DNA from: Semisulcospira habei
Taxonomy: Eukaryota > Mollusca > Gastropoda > Semisulcospiridae
Direction: 5' to 3'
DNA length: 64,000 bases
NCBI GenBank assembly: GCA_036245525.1
Contig: BTPG01000005.1
Span: 113,262,466 to 113,326,465, forward strand
Shown here: in pieces, positions 1 through 46,089 of the stretch
Layout of the letters: every line of letters starts with the position of its first letter
Position numbering within the stretch: position 1 is the first letter of the stretch
Made by a program: the position numbers and the translations under genes
The notes under the pieces: model-generated
Databases searched by the model: none
Told to the model about the DNA's origin: nothing
What the model saw: the letters and a program-made list of their open reading frames with translations, nothing else

Positions 1-46
1 CTTGCCGTGTTTAAAATGCCGGGAAAAAAAAATTCTGCATGCGTAC

Positions 47-33284
<33,238 letters not shown>

Positions 33285-33944
33285 CGTGCAGGATCAAGTG
33301 CGTCAGTTCCTGTCCCCGTGCTCTGCCACAGTCAGTCCCGTCGTCTGTATGCCTCTACCAGCCTACCCTTCGTCTTTGGCACTTAGTCTACGACCCAATG
33401 CCACCTTAACTGGAAACACGAACTTTCTCAAGAGCTCGGCAAACCTCGAATGCTCAAAACATATCTCTGAACTTTCTACCAGTTAAAAAAAATCAAATCG
33501 GTTAACTCCTTCGCCGGCTGCCAGTGATCACGAATTGCGTGTCTGAAACTGCTACACACATTCGCGTGAAAAATACATGGGACCAAATGCAGGCTCATAA
33601 AGAGCACAGGACGTGACTGTCTTTTGCCCCATAAAGGCAAAATGACTTTCTTGCTCGATGTAATGTAATGTTGCATGTTAATATAAGTTTAGTAGGACAA
33701 TCAGAAAACGCACAATAATTTGCGTGAAGCTTCTCCGAACGGTTAAGTGCTCTCCGATTCCCCTCTAATAGGTCAAACTTGCACTATCGCTTGAAGGTGA
33801 ATCGTTTGAGAGTGGTCATTTAGTACTCAGGTTTCAAATTTAAAATACGCGTCGTTGCTTTCCCTGCTTGGCAAGCTTTGTCTTAGAACCGTCCACTCGA
33901 CTTTGCGTTGATACGACGTGTCTATGACTACCGTGCTCAAGCGA

Positions 33945-34037
33945 TTAACCCTTTGGGTGTCGGTAGCGGTTTTAGTCGCGATGATTTCTGAAGGAAACAT
34001 CGCGACTAAAACCGCTACCGACACCGCAAAGGGTTAA
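33945..34037. mobile_element. Palindromic TTAA element, family A
   Basis: Intact TTAA ends and near-perfect arms (GGTAGCGGTTTTAGTCGCGA). Upstream of GH31 exon 1. Confidence 0.87.
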
Positions 34038-34335
34038 CCGCCAGGAGTTAATGACAAATAGATAGGTGGGTGCGAGGTATGACCGCTCTCACCGGGGAGT
34101 CAAAGTTCAACGGGCTCTTCAACGCCTGTGGTTCAACATATATGTACTAGAAAAGTGCAAGCGCTATAGGGTTAGACAAATATGCCATACAAGCTTAGTC
34201 CGGCCGTTCATGACTTTTGTAGTCACCTTGTATCAGAACTAAAACAACTTCAACCTAGAAATCTTATCTTCCGAGCATGATTTGTCAGCAGTGCCGGGCA
34301 AACCCCTCTCCGTCTGTAACTGGAGCCGATTTTAC

Positions 34336-34374
34336 ATATTATGTCTGTGTGTCAGTCACACACAGACATAATAT
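34336..34374. repeat. Small hairpin
   Basis: ATATTATGTCTGTGTG and complement with a 7-nt loop. Confidence 0.7.
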
Positions 34375-34421
34375 TGAGACAAACCCAATAATAAAAATAC
34401 AATCCCCACCTCCCTCCTCCT

Positions 34422-34453
<32 letters not shown>

Positions 34454-34509
34454 GAAGAAAAAAAAAAGAACAAAAACACACAAAGCAACAACTACAACAA
34501 AATCCAGGG

Positions 34510-34735
34510 AAAAAGTGACTGCCAAGCGTGTAAAAATGCAGAGGTTTTCACGTCACATCTTCAGTTGCATCTTCAAGAAAAGATAAGTTGCAAAGCATGT
34601 ACTTGTTTACAAAGAAAAGAAGTTTTTCTTTTTTTTTTAAAACCCGAAATACGAATAAATTGTGTTGTAACTGTCTGTTGTAAGCGTGTTTCTTTCTTCG
34701 TTAGGTTCTTCTCTAATCGCACAATAAATACCTAA
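34510..34735. repeat. Family K, partial, both outer ends kept
   Basis: GTGACTGCCAAGCGTGTAAA at the left and CCCGAAATACGAATAAATTG to GCGTGTTTCTTTCTTCG at the right; centre replaced. Confidence 0.7.
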
Positions 34736-34781
34736 GCTGAGCTTGTTTCTTGAAAGATGAATGCCGGTTCGAAAATATTGT

Positions 34782-34975
34782 TTAACCACTTCACTGGAAC
34801 ACCACCCAACTGCAAGAGGTATAGATCCTTATGAGCTGCGGGGGCTCATGAGGAACTATGCCTCTTGCTGAAAGCACTTCTTATCCGCGTTTCTTTGTCC
34901 GGCTGCGCTTGTTTTTTTTTTTTCATTGGCTTTACAATGATTTCAACAACACAATGTACGTCCACTGGCAATTAA
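34782..34975. mobile_element. TTAA family C element
   Basis: TTAACCACTTCACTGG left end, hairpin near 34,818-34,868, right TTAA. Confidence 0.75.
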
Positions 34976-35387
34976 GGAGTTACGAAAATCTCATTGTTTG
35001 TACTTCGGCTTGTGTCGGTGACTAAAGTGACCTGAATCAGTACCGCCGGCGTGGCAGAAAACTAAATACTCCGAAGAATATTCCAAGGCGCCACAATATT
35101 GGTGCCAAATACTCGTACAGTAAACTTTGGATGTAACAAATCGCCAGAGAACTCACATTTTGTTGTAGTTATATCCGAGGTTTATTATAAGCGGCGTAAT
35201 TCGATCACATAGAAAAACTGTCGTCCGGACCGGCCACTGAAAATGTGTCGTTATACCCGTCGTTCAGTTATGTCCTACCCGTTGTCAAAAGTGAAGTAGA
35301 CTGCAATATTAGTATGGATTGCGCGCACGGTAACCTATGAAAAGTAAAGAATATTTTAGTCCGGAGAACCTCGATTTACATTCAGTA

Positions 35388-35703
35388 TTAACCCTTTGCA
35401 CATGCAGCCACCGACACTGTTAACTCATTCGAGGCTTAAAGCCGCGTATTCGGAGGCGGCACGTCTCGAATGAGTTAACCTTTCCACTGCCGGATAAATA
35501 CGACCACTACCAAACTGCAAGTGGTAAAGAACCTCATGAGCCCCCGCAGAGTGTGGGGGTTCATGAGATCCTTTGCCTCTTGCTGGCTTTGTTCATATCC
35601 GTGTTCCTGGAATTGATGGGATTATTCAGTGTTGAGTTTGCCCAAAGCTTTCAAAAAGACATAATAAATTATTTTGCGTCCACATTGGTAGTGACGGGGT
35701 TAA
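35388..35703. mobile_element. Three TTAA elements in series sharing TTAA joints (A remnant, H, C)
   Basis: TTAA sites at 35,388, 35,420, 35,475 and 35,700 delimit a family A remnant, a family H palindrome and a full family C element. Each inner TTAA serves both neighbours. Confidence 0.8.
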
Positions 35704-36964
35704 TCTTTCTTCAAAGTGCTGAACGATAGAGTGACACATAACGTATACAGAACCCACGGCAAAATTCTGTGAACTCGGTTGTAACATTATTTCGCGCATT
35801 TGATCTTGAAATGAAAATCTACTACGGAAGAAAAGAGAATAGCCATTAGCCACTCCACAAGCACTGAACACACACATCAGTACCGGCGACAGATCAGTGG
35901 GTCAATCTATATTTAATCTTGCGGACATTCAAATACTAAAAAGGTACATACCTGTTACGTGGTGGGGACTCGTAGTCGTAGTAGGATAAACACACCAGGC
36001 GCCCGTCACACGTGGCTTAAGGATGTAAGCTACACTGGAGTAACATTTCCAACAATATTTGAATTCAGGGATGCGATCTCCACACAATGCATTCCCAAAT
36101 GCACCAACACTGATACAATGTCTTCTCTTCTGCAAATGTCAACACTGGCGACACAAAGTTCCTCACACAACGTACACCACCGTTACGCTGCGTCTCTCAC
36201 AATGTACACCTACGATAAACTGTGTGTCCCTACAACTGACAATGCATGTCACAAAGTACACACGTGCTTCCTAGCACCAACTTTTATAGTAAAACGACTT
36301 TCCAGAAAAATCTAATGAATTTACACAACGCACCCAATCAGAACGGAACACGTAACTGAAACTCATAAATATTAATTTTAAAAAAAAGGAACTTTCTACA
36401 ATAACTACAATAGTCTACAAAAGTTTGACTGCTCATTTCAGCCCCAAATCCTAGTGTATAATGACGTCACACAACAGTATAGCAGACCGTTCACGACCTT
36501 TCATAACACGCAAAGAACGGCCGCTAATTTCACGCTCACAGAAAACAACTATGACTAAAAATAGATCAGCTTTACTACCGCTATTCTCCGTGCGACTTTG
36601 CTAGAAGCTTCCGGACTAAACTTAGCGTATCATAACAAAACCAATTCTTAGAGAATCTTACTGAAAAGGTACGTGATACGTAACCATGATAGCTCAAATA
36701 AATATCGGATCGTTTCCTACGATTAACACATGCATGCTCTCACAGAACAACACACCCACAATCGTAACAATACCCCTCGCATCAGTTTAGTACTGCGGTC
36801 ATAACCCAGCTTGCATAAACAGTTAACCGCCCGGCCGCTTCGGCGGGATATAACAAAATGCCAAGGGCGGGACCCAAAACCCGGCGGCTGCGTTGCTGTT
36901 GTAACTGAACTTTGCTATCAGCGAAATATTTTTCGTACATAAGGTGCGGTCGTGGCCTCTGGAA

Positions 36965-37000
<36 letters not shown>

Positions 37001-37001
37001 A
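36965..37001. repeat. (CAA)n microsatellite
   Basis: Twelve CAA units. Confidence 0.95.
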
Positions 37002-37169
37002 ACGAACAACCAATGTTGTTCTATCCAAATTTGGTTTTATGTCTGACTTTGTTATAGCCCGAGACATCGACTGCAGTGAAGCTCCGCACTGACAAGACTG
37101 CTGGGAAACGTGCCAGGAATTATGAGTCAGTTCAGTTTAAGCAGCGGTTCAAGGTGCATGAATAACACC

Positions 37170-37242
37170 GACGTCGGCCGCTGTTGCCGGCCCGCAGCCT
37201 CCGCACAGCGGTCGTGCGCGGCCGATGTCGGGCCGACGACCT
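37170..37242. mobile_element. GGCC-rich palindrome, family F
   Basis: GACGTCGGCCGCTGTTGCCG against GCGGCCGATGTCGGGCCG. Confidence 0.7.
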
Positions 37243-37507
37243 CTCTGAAATTCAGCACACGATATATGACGTCAGTCCTATCTTGAATGACCTAGGCCAT
37301 GTTGGTCAAGTACTAATATGTTTCCAGGACACGATTTTTGCGTCTGAAATGCCAGTCATTGTGTACCTAGCGTCTAGTGGCCGGGTCTCTTAATTTGTGT
37401 AGTCCCGGCCTTCGCTGCCGGTGCCTGAGTGCAGATTTAAAAACTGAAGAAAAAATAAAATCGTTGTAAATTCAACGTCAATGGAGCTTGGATGCACAGT
37501 AGTTTCA

Positions 37508-37574
37508 GCAAGAGGTATAGATCCTCATGAGCTCCCCGCAACTGCGGTTGCTCATGACAATTTATACCTCTTGC
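37508..37574. mobile_element. Family C hairpin core
   Basis: GCAAGAGGTATAGATCCTCA arm and imperfect complement. Confidence 0.75.
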
Positions 37575-38051
37575 AGTTTCGCGTCAATTCTTTTCGGTAG
37601 TGAACGGGGTTTAAAGTGCCCCAAACCAACCCTACCATTATCACCGAGTCCACACCTAAAACAAAGTTATTTTACGTTCACGTTGTTTTCTGTGCGGGTC
37701 TAACTTTGATCCGTAGGACTATGACATTTTATTTATGCTAATTTTTTTTTTTAAATTGAATAAAAATACAACAATGGCAGAGGGGAGATTTGAAGGTTAT
37801 GAAAAGGAAGATATGTATGACTGACAATACAATAGACATTACAAGAAATACTTCTAGTTTACATCGAGAACTTTTACTAAGCAAAGTGGACTCGTTGTAT
37901 GATGATTTGTTAACCGCCCGGAAGTAATAGATCCTAATCAGTTTGATCTTGACAAGAACCTGCACTTATTTGTATATCTCATTCTACCCCAAGACCGAAA
38001 TCCCCAAATTTTGGCGTTGTTCTCTGAAGACTGCATTGCAGTGCAGGACTC

Positions 38052-38148
38052 AGATCGACCATGATAGTTCAAGGGTGATGCCAGAATAGCTTGGCGCCCT
38101 TAGGCGCCAAGCTATTCTGGCATCACCCTTGAACTATCATGGTCGATC
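38052..38148. mobile_element. Hairpin element, family B
   Basis: Near-perfect arms GATCGACCATGATAGTTCAA and complement with GGCGCC ends. Confidence 0.82.
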
Positions 38149-38489
38149 CTTATCTTGATGTGGTGTGTCTGGGGTAGAATGAGATATACAGACAAAGGAA
38201 AAGTGCATGTTACCCATAAAAGCAACCCCGCTAAGCTTAGGACTTTAAGTACAATTAACACTGATGTCGGTGGTGACGCAGCACTGCAACGTTGTCTTGG
38301 TGTGCATGATGTGCAAAAAAAGGTTGCCGACGGGACAAGAAATTGAAATGACGGAAGTAAAGATATAACCTTTACGACAATGTTGATTAGCATCGTTCTT
38401 ATACGGTCACTGAGTTCGGCAACTACTTATTTGTTATCAGAAGAGTATGTTCTCTGCCACGCTCCTAAGACCGCACTATACCCTATAAG

Positions 38490-40330
38490 AATAAGAAGAA
38501 TAAGAGTACTTTATTATCTCGAAAAGAGAAATTCGGTTGTGGTACATTTATATCAAATAGTACAAACAAGACATGAAAACATTATAACATAATTATGAAC
38601 ATTTTCTCCCTGCACTTGCACAGCTACAAATTCCAAATGGACATAAGTAAACACTACAAAATCTTTACACATAACTCTTGCACATCTCACACATAAACAT
38701 CTTTTATGGACTGAACTGAGCGGCACTTATACATTCACACCCACCTCTACACATGCATACATAATACGCGTGTTTCAACCTAATCCTAACCCTCACTACT
38801 TATTATACAAACGTCTCAATACATTATTACACATTATTACTGAGTACCTTTAGCTCAGACATGGATGAGAAGCCGCAGAAACAATTCATTCAATTGAATA
38901 GCCTGAAGCTACCTTGGTGAAGAGCTTACACAAGTATTCTGGGTGGATTTCATTCCAGATTTTATACATGACTACCCCTTTGTTAAAGAGATGGTGCCTG
39001 TCGAGAGGAAGCATCTTTAGTTTTTCAAATTTTTTGGTCAGTAGAAAGGGCTGGATCAGGCAGGATCTGCTTCACTGCCCTGCAATGCAAGGAGTTAAGC
39101 CTCTTCAAGTGTATGTCACCGCTGCCGTCCCATGTCGTGGAGGCATAATCGATGTGGGATTTGACATGGGCATTGTAAAATAGTTTGCGAGCGTCGAAAT
39201 CAATAAGATATTTTAGCTTAGACAGCATAAAAACATTTCTGGACACAGTTTTACAGACAGCATTGATGTGAGGTTGCCATTTCATCTGGTTATCAACAAT
39301 AACTCCAAGTAGGCGATGTTCAGTTACTTGTGTAATGGTGTGGTCTTGGATTTCCAGGCTAAGCGAAAGTGGCTTGAGCTGATGCTTCTGACGGGTTGCT
39401 ATCGTCATACATTCGGTTTTGGTGGGATTAAGGATCATTGCATTATTTTCACACCATTTGGAAATTTCGCTCGGTTCGAATCCAGCTTGGGTCAAAATTT
39501 GCTCAGAGCCTTTTTCGTTGTCCCCGTCTTTGAAATCACCCTCGTGGTGGACAAAAGACGTTAAGCCCTACACATTTAACATTTAACATTTTTTCATTCC
39601 CTGTTGCAAACGACCATTTAAAGACTCAAGACACTTATCGGGGGTGTGGATTGTTGCGTCATCGGCAAACAAGTCACATGCAATTCTGTCATTCGTGAAA
39701 TGTAGTGGCAGGTCATTGATAAATATGCAAAAGAGAAGATGTCCCAGGACAGAGCCCTGGGGCACTCCTCTTGTTACTAAACCACTTAAAGAGTAAGATT
39801 CATTGACCATCACGCGCTGCTGTCTGTCTGTAAGATAGGAAGCGAAAAACGAGGTTATTTTCAAGGAATGAATAGATGCCTGAGAACTGGCGTCTGAGGT
39901 ATGAAAACAGTTACTTGAAAATGAACCATCCAGATATATACTGAGCTTGGAAAGGAGAATGTCATGATCTACCAGGTCGAAAGCTTTCCGAAGGTCTATG
40001 AAAACAGCACCTGTAAATTCGCCTTAGTTCATTGAACTTAACCACGCGTCTGTAAGTCGCGCTAAGGCTGTATGATAACTATGCTTCGGGCAGAAACCTG
40101 ACTGGAGGGGGTGGATTAATTTGCGTTTTCCCAGGTATTTTAACAGATGCTTATGAATGTGTCGTTCAAGGGGTTTACTTAAGACAGACAAAAGTGAAAT
40201 GGGGCGATAATTGTTAACATCGGACAGATCTTGTTTTAGGTAGGGGAATAACTTTAGCCTTTTTTAGTTCTTTTGGGAAAACATTTTTTGGGATGCATAA
40301 ATTGTAGACATAAGTTATTGATATGTATGT
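38490..40330 (-). mobile_element. Non-LTR retrotransposon (CR1/Jockey/L2-like group), decayed
   Basis: On the minus strand: fingers motif VNNYRPISLLSVLSK at ~40.2 kb, FIDLRKAFDLVDHDILL at ~40.0 kb, SYLTDRQQRV, GVPQGSVLG and CDLFADD at 39.6-39.85 kb. The thumb region runs 39.03-39.5 kb. Several stops and frame changes. The 3' side ends near an AATAAAG-like, ATTCTT-repeat tail around 38.49 kb. Exact ends uncertain. Confidence 0.85.
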
Positions 40331-40662
40331 ATTGAGGACAGATTACACTGATTAAATTTAATTTAAAACAAAGAAGAGCATGTCCCACGGCTTGCTGGTA
40401 CATGCAATGCTGTTGAAAGGAAGAAACGCTTTAATTTACTAATTGACGGTGCATGTATTGTAATATGATGCTGCTCAATCAAGAGGGATTTGCTGTACAT
40501 ACATGCATGTACTGTTGCAAGCTGTTGGCCATTGGACAATTTAACACGATACTGTTAATTTACAGGTGTCATGGAAATTGTGTTTGGCGTGTGCTTGAGG
40601 AGTGCTGCTGCTGCTTTGAGTCGCCATCAGTGTGGGCCAAACTTCTGAGCCGCACTAGGTAT

Positions 40663-40846
<184 letters not shown>

Positions 40847-41544
40847 TTGAAAAAAGTTGAAGTAATGCAAAGTGCTTTCAGTTGTATCATACATGTAAAG
40901 AAGACATACTTACTGATGTTTATGTTACATTTAGAACACATGAACACTTGTCTATTTCAGTAACCTGTTGGAAGGTCAAGATCACAAAGGTCATTATGTG
41001 GATCGTCATGCACATGAGGCTTGAGGACTTTGACATTCTTATTATGTATGACTGTGTGTTTGTATCATAATTACACTGCGTTTACAGAAGGGCCAGACAT
41101 GAAAAAATTGTAATGGTTCATTTGCAAATCTTTCCTACTGGAGAGACGCCTCATAAAAGTTCATGGATTCCAAAGCATGTGCCTCCACCCTGAGGTTCTG
41201 AAGGCTGCATGCTTTCAGTTGCTGTAAGCAGGAAAGTGGAGATACCATGTATGCAGAAAGACAAGAGGACTGAAGAGATTTGCACATGTAGTGTACAGTG
41301 AGAAAAAGTGTTGTTAGGACCACTGAAAAAAGTAGTTATTTCTCCAGCTGTTGTTATATGGCCCTGGCTCAGATTTACTGTCAAGAGAAGTTGTGACACA
41401 CCAAATCCAAAATTAAATTCCATATTTAAAGGTACAGACATATGGCACATCAAATTCAGACCAGGTGCCACATCCTGTTGTATTTTTGTTTGTGTTGATA
41501 AAGCCTTTATTTCTGTTATTTCACTGCACAAACAGTTAGCATTG

Positions 41545-42791
41545 TCTATCTATCTATATCCAGTAGTCTTGCCGACCGTTGGGGCACCATTGATGACTTG
41601 GCAACCAACCCCTCCATTCCTCTCTGTTCTCTGCCATTCTTAACGTATCGCCCAGCCTCAGTCCTGTCCACTCTGAGATATTGTCCTCCCATCTTTTCCT
41701 CTGTCTTCCTCTCCTACGTCCTCCTTGCACATGCCTTGCAGGATTGTTTTGGCAAGCCCTGCTAAACGCGTGACATGTTTGCGTTTTTTCATAATGGCTT
41801 GCCTGATTCTGCTTCCCACTTCCTCGTTAGTGATGTGATCTCTGTATGAAATGCCAAGCAGCCTTCGAAAACATCTCATTTCAGTGGCTTGTATCCTCCT
41901 TTCAAGGTCTGCTGTGAGGGTCCATGACTCACAGGCATACAAGAACACCGAGATGACTAAGGAGCACATCAGTCTGATCCTGGAGCAGAGCGTGATGTTT
42001 CTGTCCTTCCCTATGGTCTTCAATCTTGTCAGTGCTGTTGTTGCCTGCGCAATCCTGGACAGTATTTCTGGTTTTGATCCCTCATCTGTCACAATGGCTC
42101 CTAAGTATTTGAATTTATTTACTGTTTCCAGTTTTTGGATTCCAATCATGACGTCAGTGCCAATGACACTGGTGTTATTTGTCATCAGTTTGGTCTTCTC
42201 TTCACTGATTTCCATCCCATACGCAATGGCTGTACTGTCCAGCTTTTCCACCAGCTGACCTAGCTCCTTCTCTGTTCCTGCAAGGCCATCAATGTCGTCC
42301 GCAAAGCGCAAGTTCGTGATTGTTCTGCCTCAAATACTGACAGTTCCTTCATGATCTTTCAGAGCGTCTGTTATGATTCTTTCCAGGAAGATGTTGAAAA
42401 GAGTAGGTGAGAGCAAGCAGCCTTGTCTGACTCCGACTGTAGTCCTAAACCAGTTTCCTATTTTGCCATTGAAGCAGACTGCGCTAGTGGCCTTGTTGTA
42501 AAGGTTTGGTATGACTTTGATCAGGTTGGCATTGATGTTGTATAGCTTCATGGTGGAGCAAAGGACTGCATGCCACACCCTGTCAAACGCTTTCTTAAAA
42601 TCCACAAAGACATGATAGAGGTCTTGTTGGTGCTGGAGGTACCTCTCACATAGAACTCTCAGCTTGAAGATCTGCTCAGTTGTGCTGCACCCTGGTCTGA
42701 AGCCTGCCTGTTCCTCAGCTATGATTTCCTCTGCCTGTGGCTTCAGCATGTTCAGTAGGATCTTTAACATGTTAACATTGTATTTAACCAT
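41545..42791 (-). mobile_element. Non-LTR retrotransposon 3' half (RTE/RTEX-like), 5'-truncated
   Basis: Reverse transcriptase with EQAGFRPGCSTTEQIF, FVDFKKAFDRVWH, GVRQGCLLSPTLF and FADDI, then the C-terminal YACESWTL and EMRCFRRLLGISYRDH region. A single TGA separates the first part from FADDI. The 3' end carries a short TATC tract. The nested copy in the Tc1 belongs to this family. Clade is inferred from motifs. Confidence 0.85.
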
Positions 42792-45045
42792 TTACACCGT
42801 CACAAAAATTTCCTGCACATATTTCCACAAAGCTCATATACAAAAAGCACTGTGGCAAGATTGTTCAATAATCTTATCAGCTACTGAGAGAGTGAAAACA
42901 AAGTTTTCGGACCCCAAAGAAATTGAACATTCTTAGGAAGAAGAAGTGTACATAACTTGACAACAACATTTTTCAATTTTCAAAAGAAAATGATCTCTCT
43001 AATACTCAAAACTTGGTAAAAACAACAACAACAACAACAAACAAACAAACAAACAAAAAACAAACAACAAACAAAACAAAAAAAACACCATTACCTATTG
43101 TATTGTTTCATTCTTTTATGTGGTACATCCTATATTAGTTATTACCAGTCATTATCCCACTGCCAGTCAGGTTTTCTTTGATCTTGACATGTCTTTTCTG
43201 CATGGTATTTAACTTTAATACATTTTGTATTGCGTATGTATCAGATGACATCAACAGTTCTTTATCATGTACTGCGACCATGCCCTACATTCCGGGACGG
43301 ATTGCTGAACACTGCACTCAAGCCAGGACCACACTAGATGTAAATTTATGCACCGCACTGCAGCTGAATGCAGTAGAGCATTTTTATCAGGACAGCAAAT
43401 TGTAATGTTGATGACACAGCTGCAGCACTGCATGTTATGGAGGCCCTTTCTGGGTTATTAAAACAAAGTGAGCAAAACAGTCATGTATAGACTCTATCAA
43501 TTCAGTCAGACCATCAAACCAGCGTGACATAAAAGGGATCATACGACAGTGGGATAAATATGTTGAACTGTGGCTGCTAATGGGTTTTGCAAGCCTCAGC
43601 GTGGTTTTTGGTTCACATGCAAAGCAAAAGTGTATGTTCTGGGCCAGTGGTCGTCCATCCGTCATCTGTCGTTCGTCCGCCGTCTGTCATTTTCTCAGAG
43701 ACTATTCAAGCAACAGTCTTCAAACTTGGCCCAAGGATACTTTGTGGCAAGACCTTTCTAAACATACCAATTTCAGTGACCTCTCACAAAGGTCAAGTCA
43801 CAGGGGATCGGGGAATAGGTCAAAAGTAGCAATGTTTTGACATAAGTTTCTTTTTCTCTAATACCATTGACAATTTGAAACCCAAACTTGGTACAAAGAT
43901 ACATGATGAGAAGATCTTTCCATGTATACTAATTTCGTTGATCTCTCGAAAAGTTCGTGGGTCACAAGAGCTCAGGAAATAGGTTTAAAAAAAATAGCCG
44001 TATTTTGACAAAAGATGTTTTTTCTCAAATGATATTAGTCGACTCATTACAAAGGTCAAGGATCACTGGGGTTTGACAAATGTGTGAAAAATGATTAAAT
44101 TTTGAAAACAAAACATGGATTCTGCTGGCGCAGAAGCCATCCTTTGTTGTCATGAAGGTCACACATGTACATCGGTCATACATGTAAGCCATAAAGGACT
44201 TTGCCTTAACACAGTTCTTGCAGGACCATGGAGTCAGAACTTGTATGTGAAAAGCATGCTTTTGCTGGTAAATCATCACCACTCATGGTTTAACATAAAC
44301 ATAATTTCCCCATCAGGGATTATTACAGTGGTATTGAACTGCACGTGCATTGTACTACACTTCATGGCATTAACTGCAATTGAATCTTATTGTATGATAA
44401 AACATATTTTGCTTCATATATAATATGAAATTACAGCACAATATCATTACCAAACTACATGTACCATTTCTGCACTGTCTAACTTCTGTTATTGTGTATT
44501 TTGCACATCTTCCTTTCTTCATCTACATGTATTTGTTTTACACACAAACAGATGTCAGACTTTATTATCCTAATTTTTGTCTTTCACATTTTAATTGCAG
44601 GAATTACAGCCTACCGACTGCTAACCCATAGGTGCTGTGGAATTTGGGAAGTTGCATCAGATTCAGAGTGCCTTGTCATTAGTTCACTAAAAGGCATGAT
44701 TAATAACTAGTGTCTTAACTAAGCACTGTATGTTATATGCCTCATATAGCTATTTGCACAATAAATAAGTTTTACAAAAATCTTCAATTTGACTTGTATG
44801 GCCCTGGCAAAGTCTAGATGCCAGTGATCACAAAAGTATGAGGGTCAATGTGTTCCAGCAATGGGGATTTCTTTTCTTAAATGCATAGAAAGGAATCCTT
44901 GGCCATCCTCAGCCATTTAGTGAAAGAATATAGCACATACATATAGCACACCAGGGGTAAAACGATATCACTGTGACCTTTGTGTCATGTCAATGTCACG
45001 GTGTCATGCACATGAGTCTACCTTATTTTTATTTTCATACTGTAA
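42792..45045. other. AT-rich stretch without recognised gene
   Basis: Only short, unsupported reading frames; A/C-rich simple sequence near 43.02-43.09 kb and the tandem pair at 43.7-44.05 kb. Confidence 0.6.
43700..44050. repeat. Two diverged ~160-bp tandem units
   Basis: AAACTTGGCCCAAGGATAC and AAACTTGGTACAAAGATAC mark equivalent points, each followed by a GACCTCTC/GATCTCTC and ATAGGT block. Confidence 0.6.
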
Positions 45046-45645
45046 GCAATGTTTTCCATTATTCATAATTTCAGCGGCAATTCAGAAGTTCGTTAATAAA
45101 TAAGGAGAAAAGTGCGGGCGAGGTTATCTCCCCTGTTTCAAGCCTCTGGGGCAGAGGAAGAGATCAGTCACACTTTGGCCGCACCTTACACGAGCTTTAA
45201 CCACCGTGTACATGCTTTGAAATGCCTGCAGCATCCTGACATTAACGCCCCTTTTTTAAGAACTGCCCATAATTTAGAACGTGAATTATAATCACTTACA
45301 CAAAACGCACACAAAACACACATGTGCATAACGCACAGAAGTGAATGATGTACTATACTAATATAGGTACTGAGATGTGTTAGGGCCTGAGATCCTGGTT
45401 CCCAGTGCACCAGCCACAGGGTACAAAATCGCAGGCCATGGCACATACAGTATACTTCTTGCATACTGACAAACATGCATTAACACCAACCTACCAACAC
45501 ATACACAGCACACTGTGACACATGTTATTTTGGTCTTAAAATCCTTTCTGTCGATGCAGCTACCAGCACTATGAGCAGTACCAGTATGTAAACAAGAGAA
45601 TCTCCGATATTTCTGTACACACAAGCTTGAAACTTGGCGAAATAC
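45046..45645. repeat. Copy of the 50.93-52.5 kb segment lacking three insertions
   Basis: Matches 50,935-51,170, 51,705-51,735, 51,957-51,990 and 52,198-52,490 in order, with the intervening stretches absent. The first part is LINE reverse-transcriptase sequence on the minus strand; the rest is a repeat also seen near 15.0 kb. Confidence 0.8.
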
Positions 45646-46089
45646 TAAGTGGATGTAAGCAACTTTTGTCTAAGGTCTTCAAGTGATCTGCAATGAAATA
45701 AAAAATGCATTTCGTCCTCAAATCGGCAGTTGCATAATGGACAAGTAAAGGACAAATTGGTATCATTAGTATATCTGAATTTGTGCGTATTAATTTCTAA
45801 AACCCCAATTTTTAACCGTATAAGAAGGTCCCGTAAATGTTTATTGTGAATATCAAAGAAGTAGGTTTCTAAATATAAAGATGCTTCAAAATGCTTATAC
45901 ACATTGAACCATGGACTGTCTGCCAAGTGACTATGCCCAAACGAATCAATCAATCTTTCTTTGTATTCTAGCAGAAACCTGTCAACATTGCCAACACCTT
46001 GGTTCTCCCATACAAAACCAAAACCATACCGGTACAGTTCATCATGAACACGAGTGACCCAACAATCTTCAGTTCCACTATTTTGTAAA

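Larger units (their letters stand above)
33285..38050. other. Region upstream of the GH31 gene, no gene recognised
   Basis: Holds hairpin elements (33.9, 34.8, 35.4, 37.2, 37.5 kb), a C-run at 34,425 and AT-rich unique sequence. The GH31 promoter and any 5' untranslated exons should lie here, but I see no clear core promoter. Confidence 0.6.
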
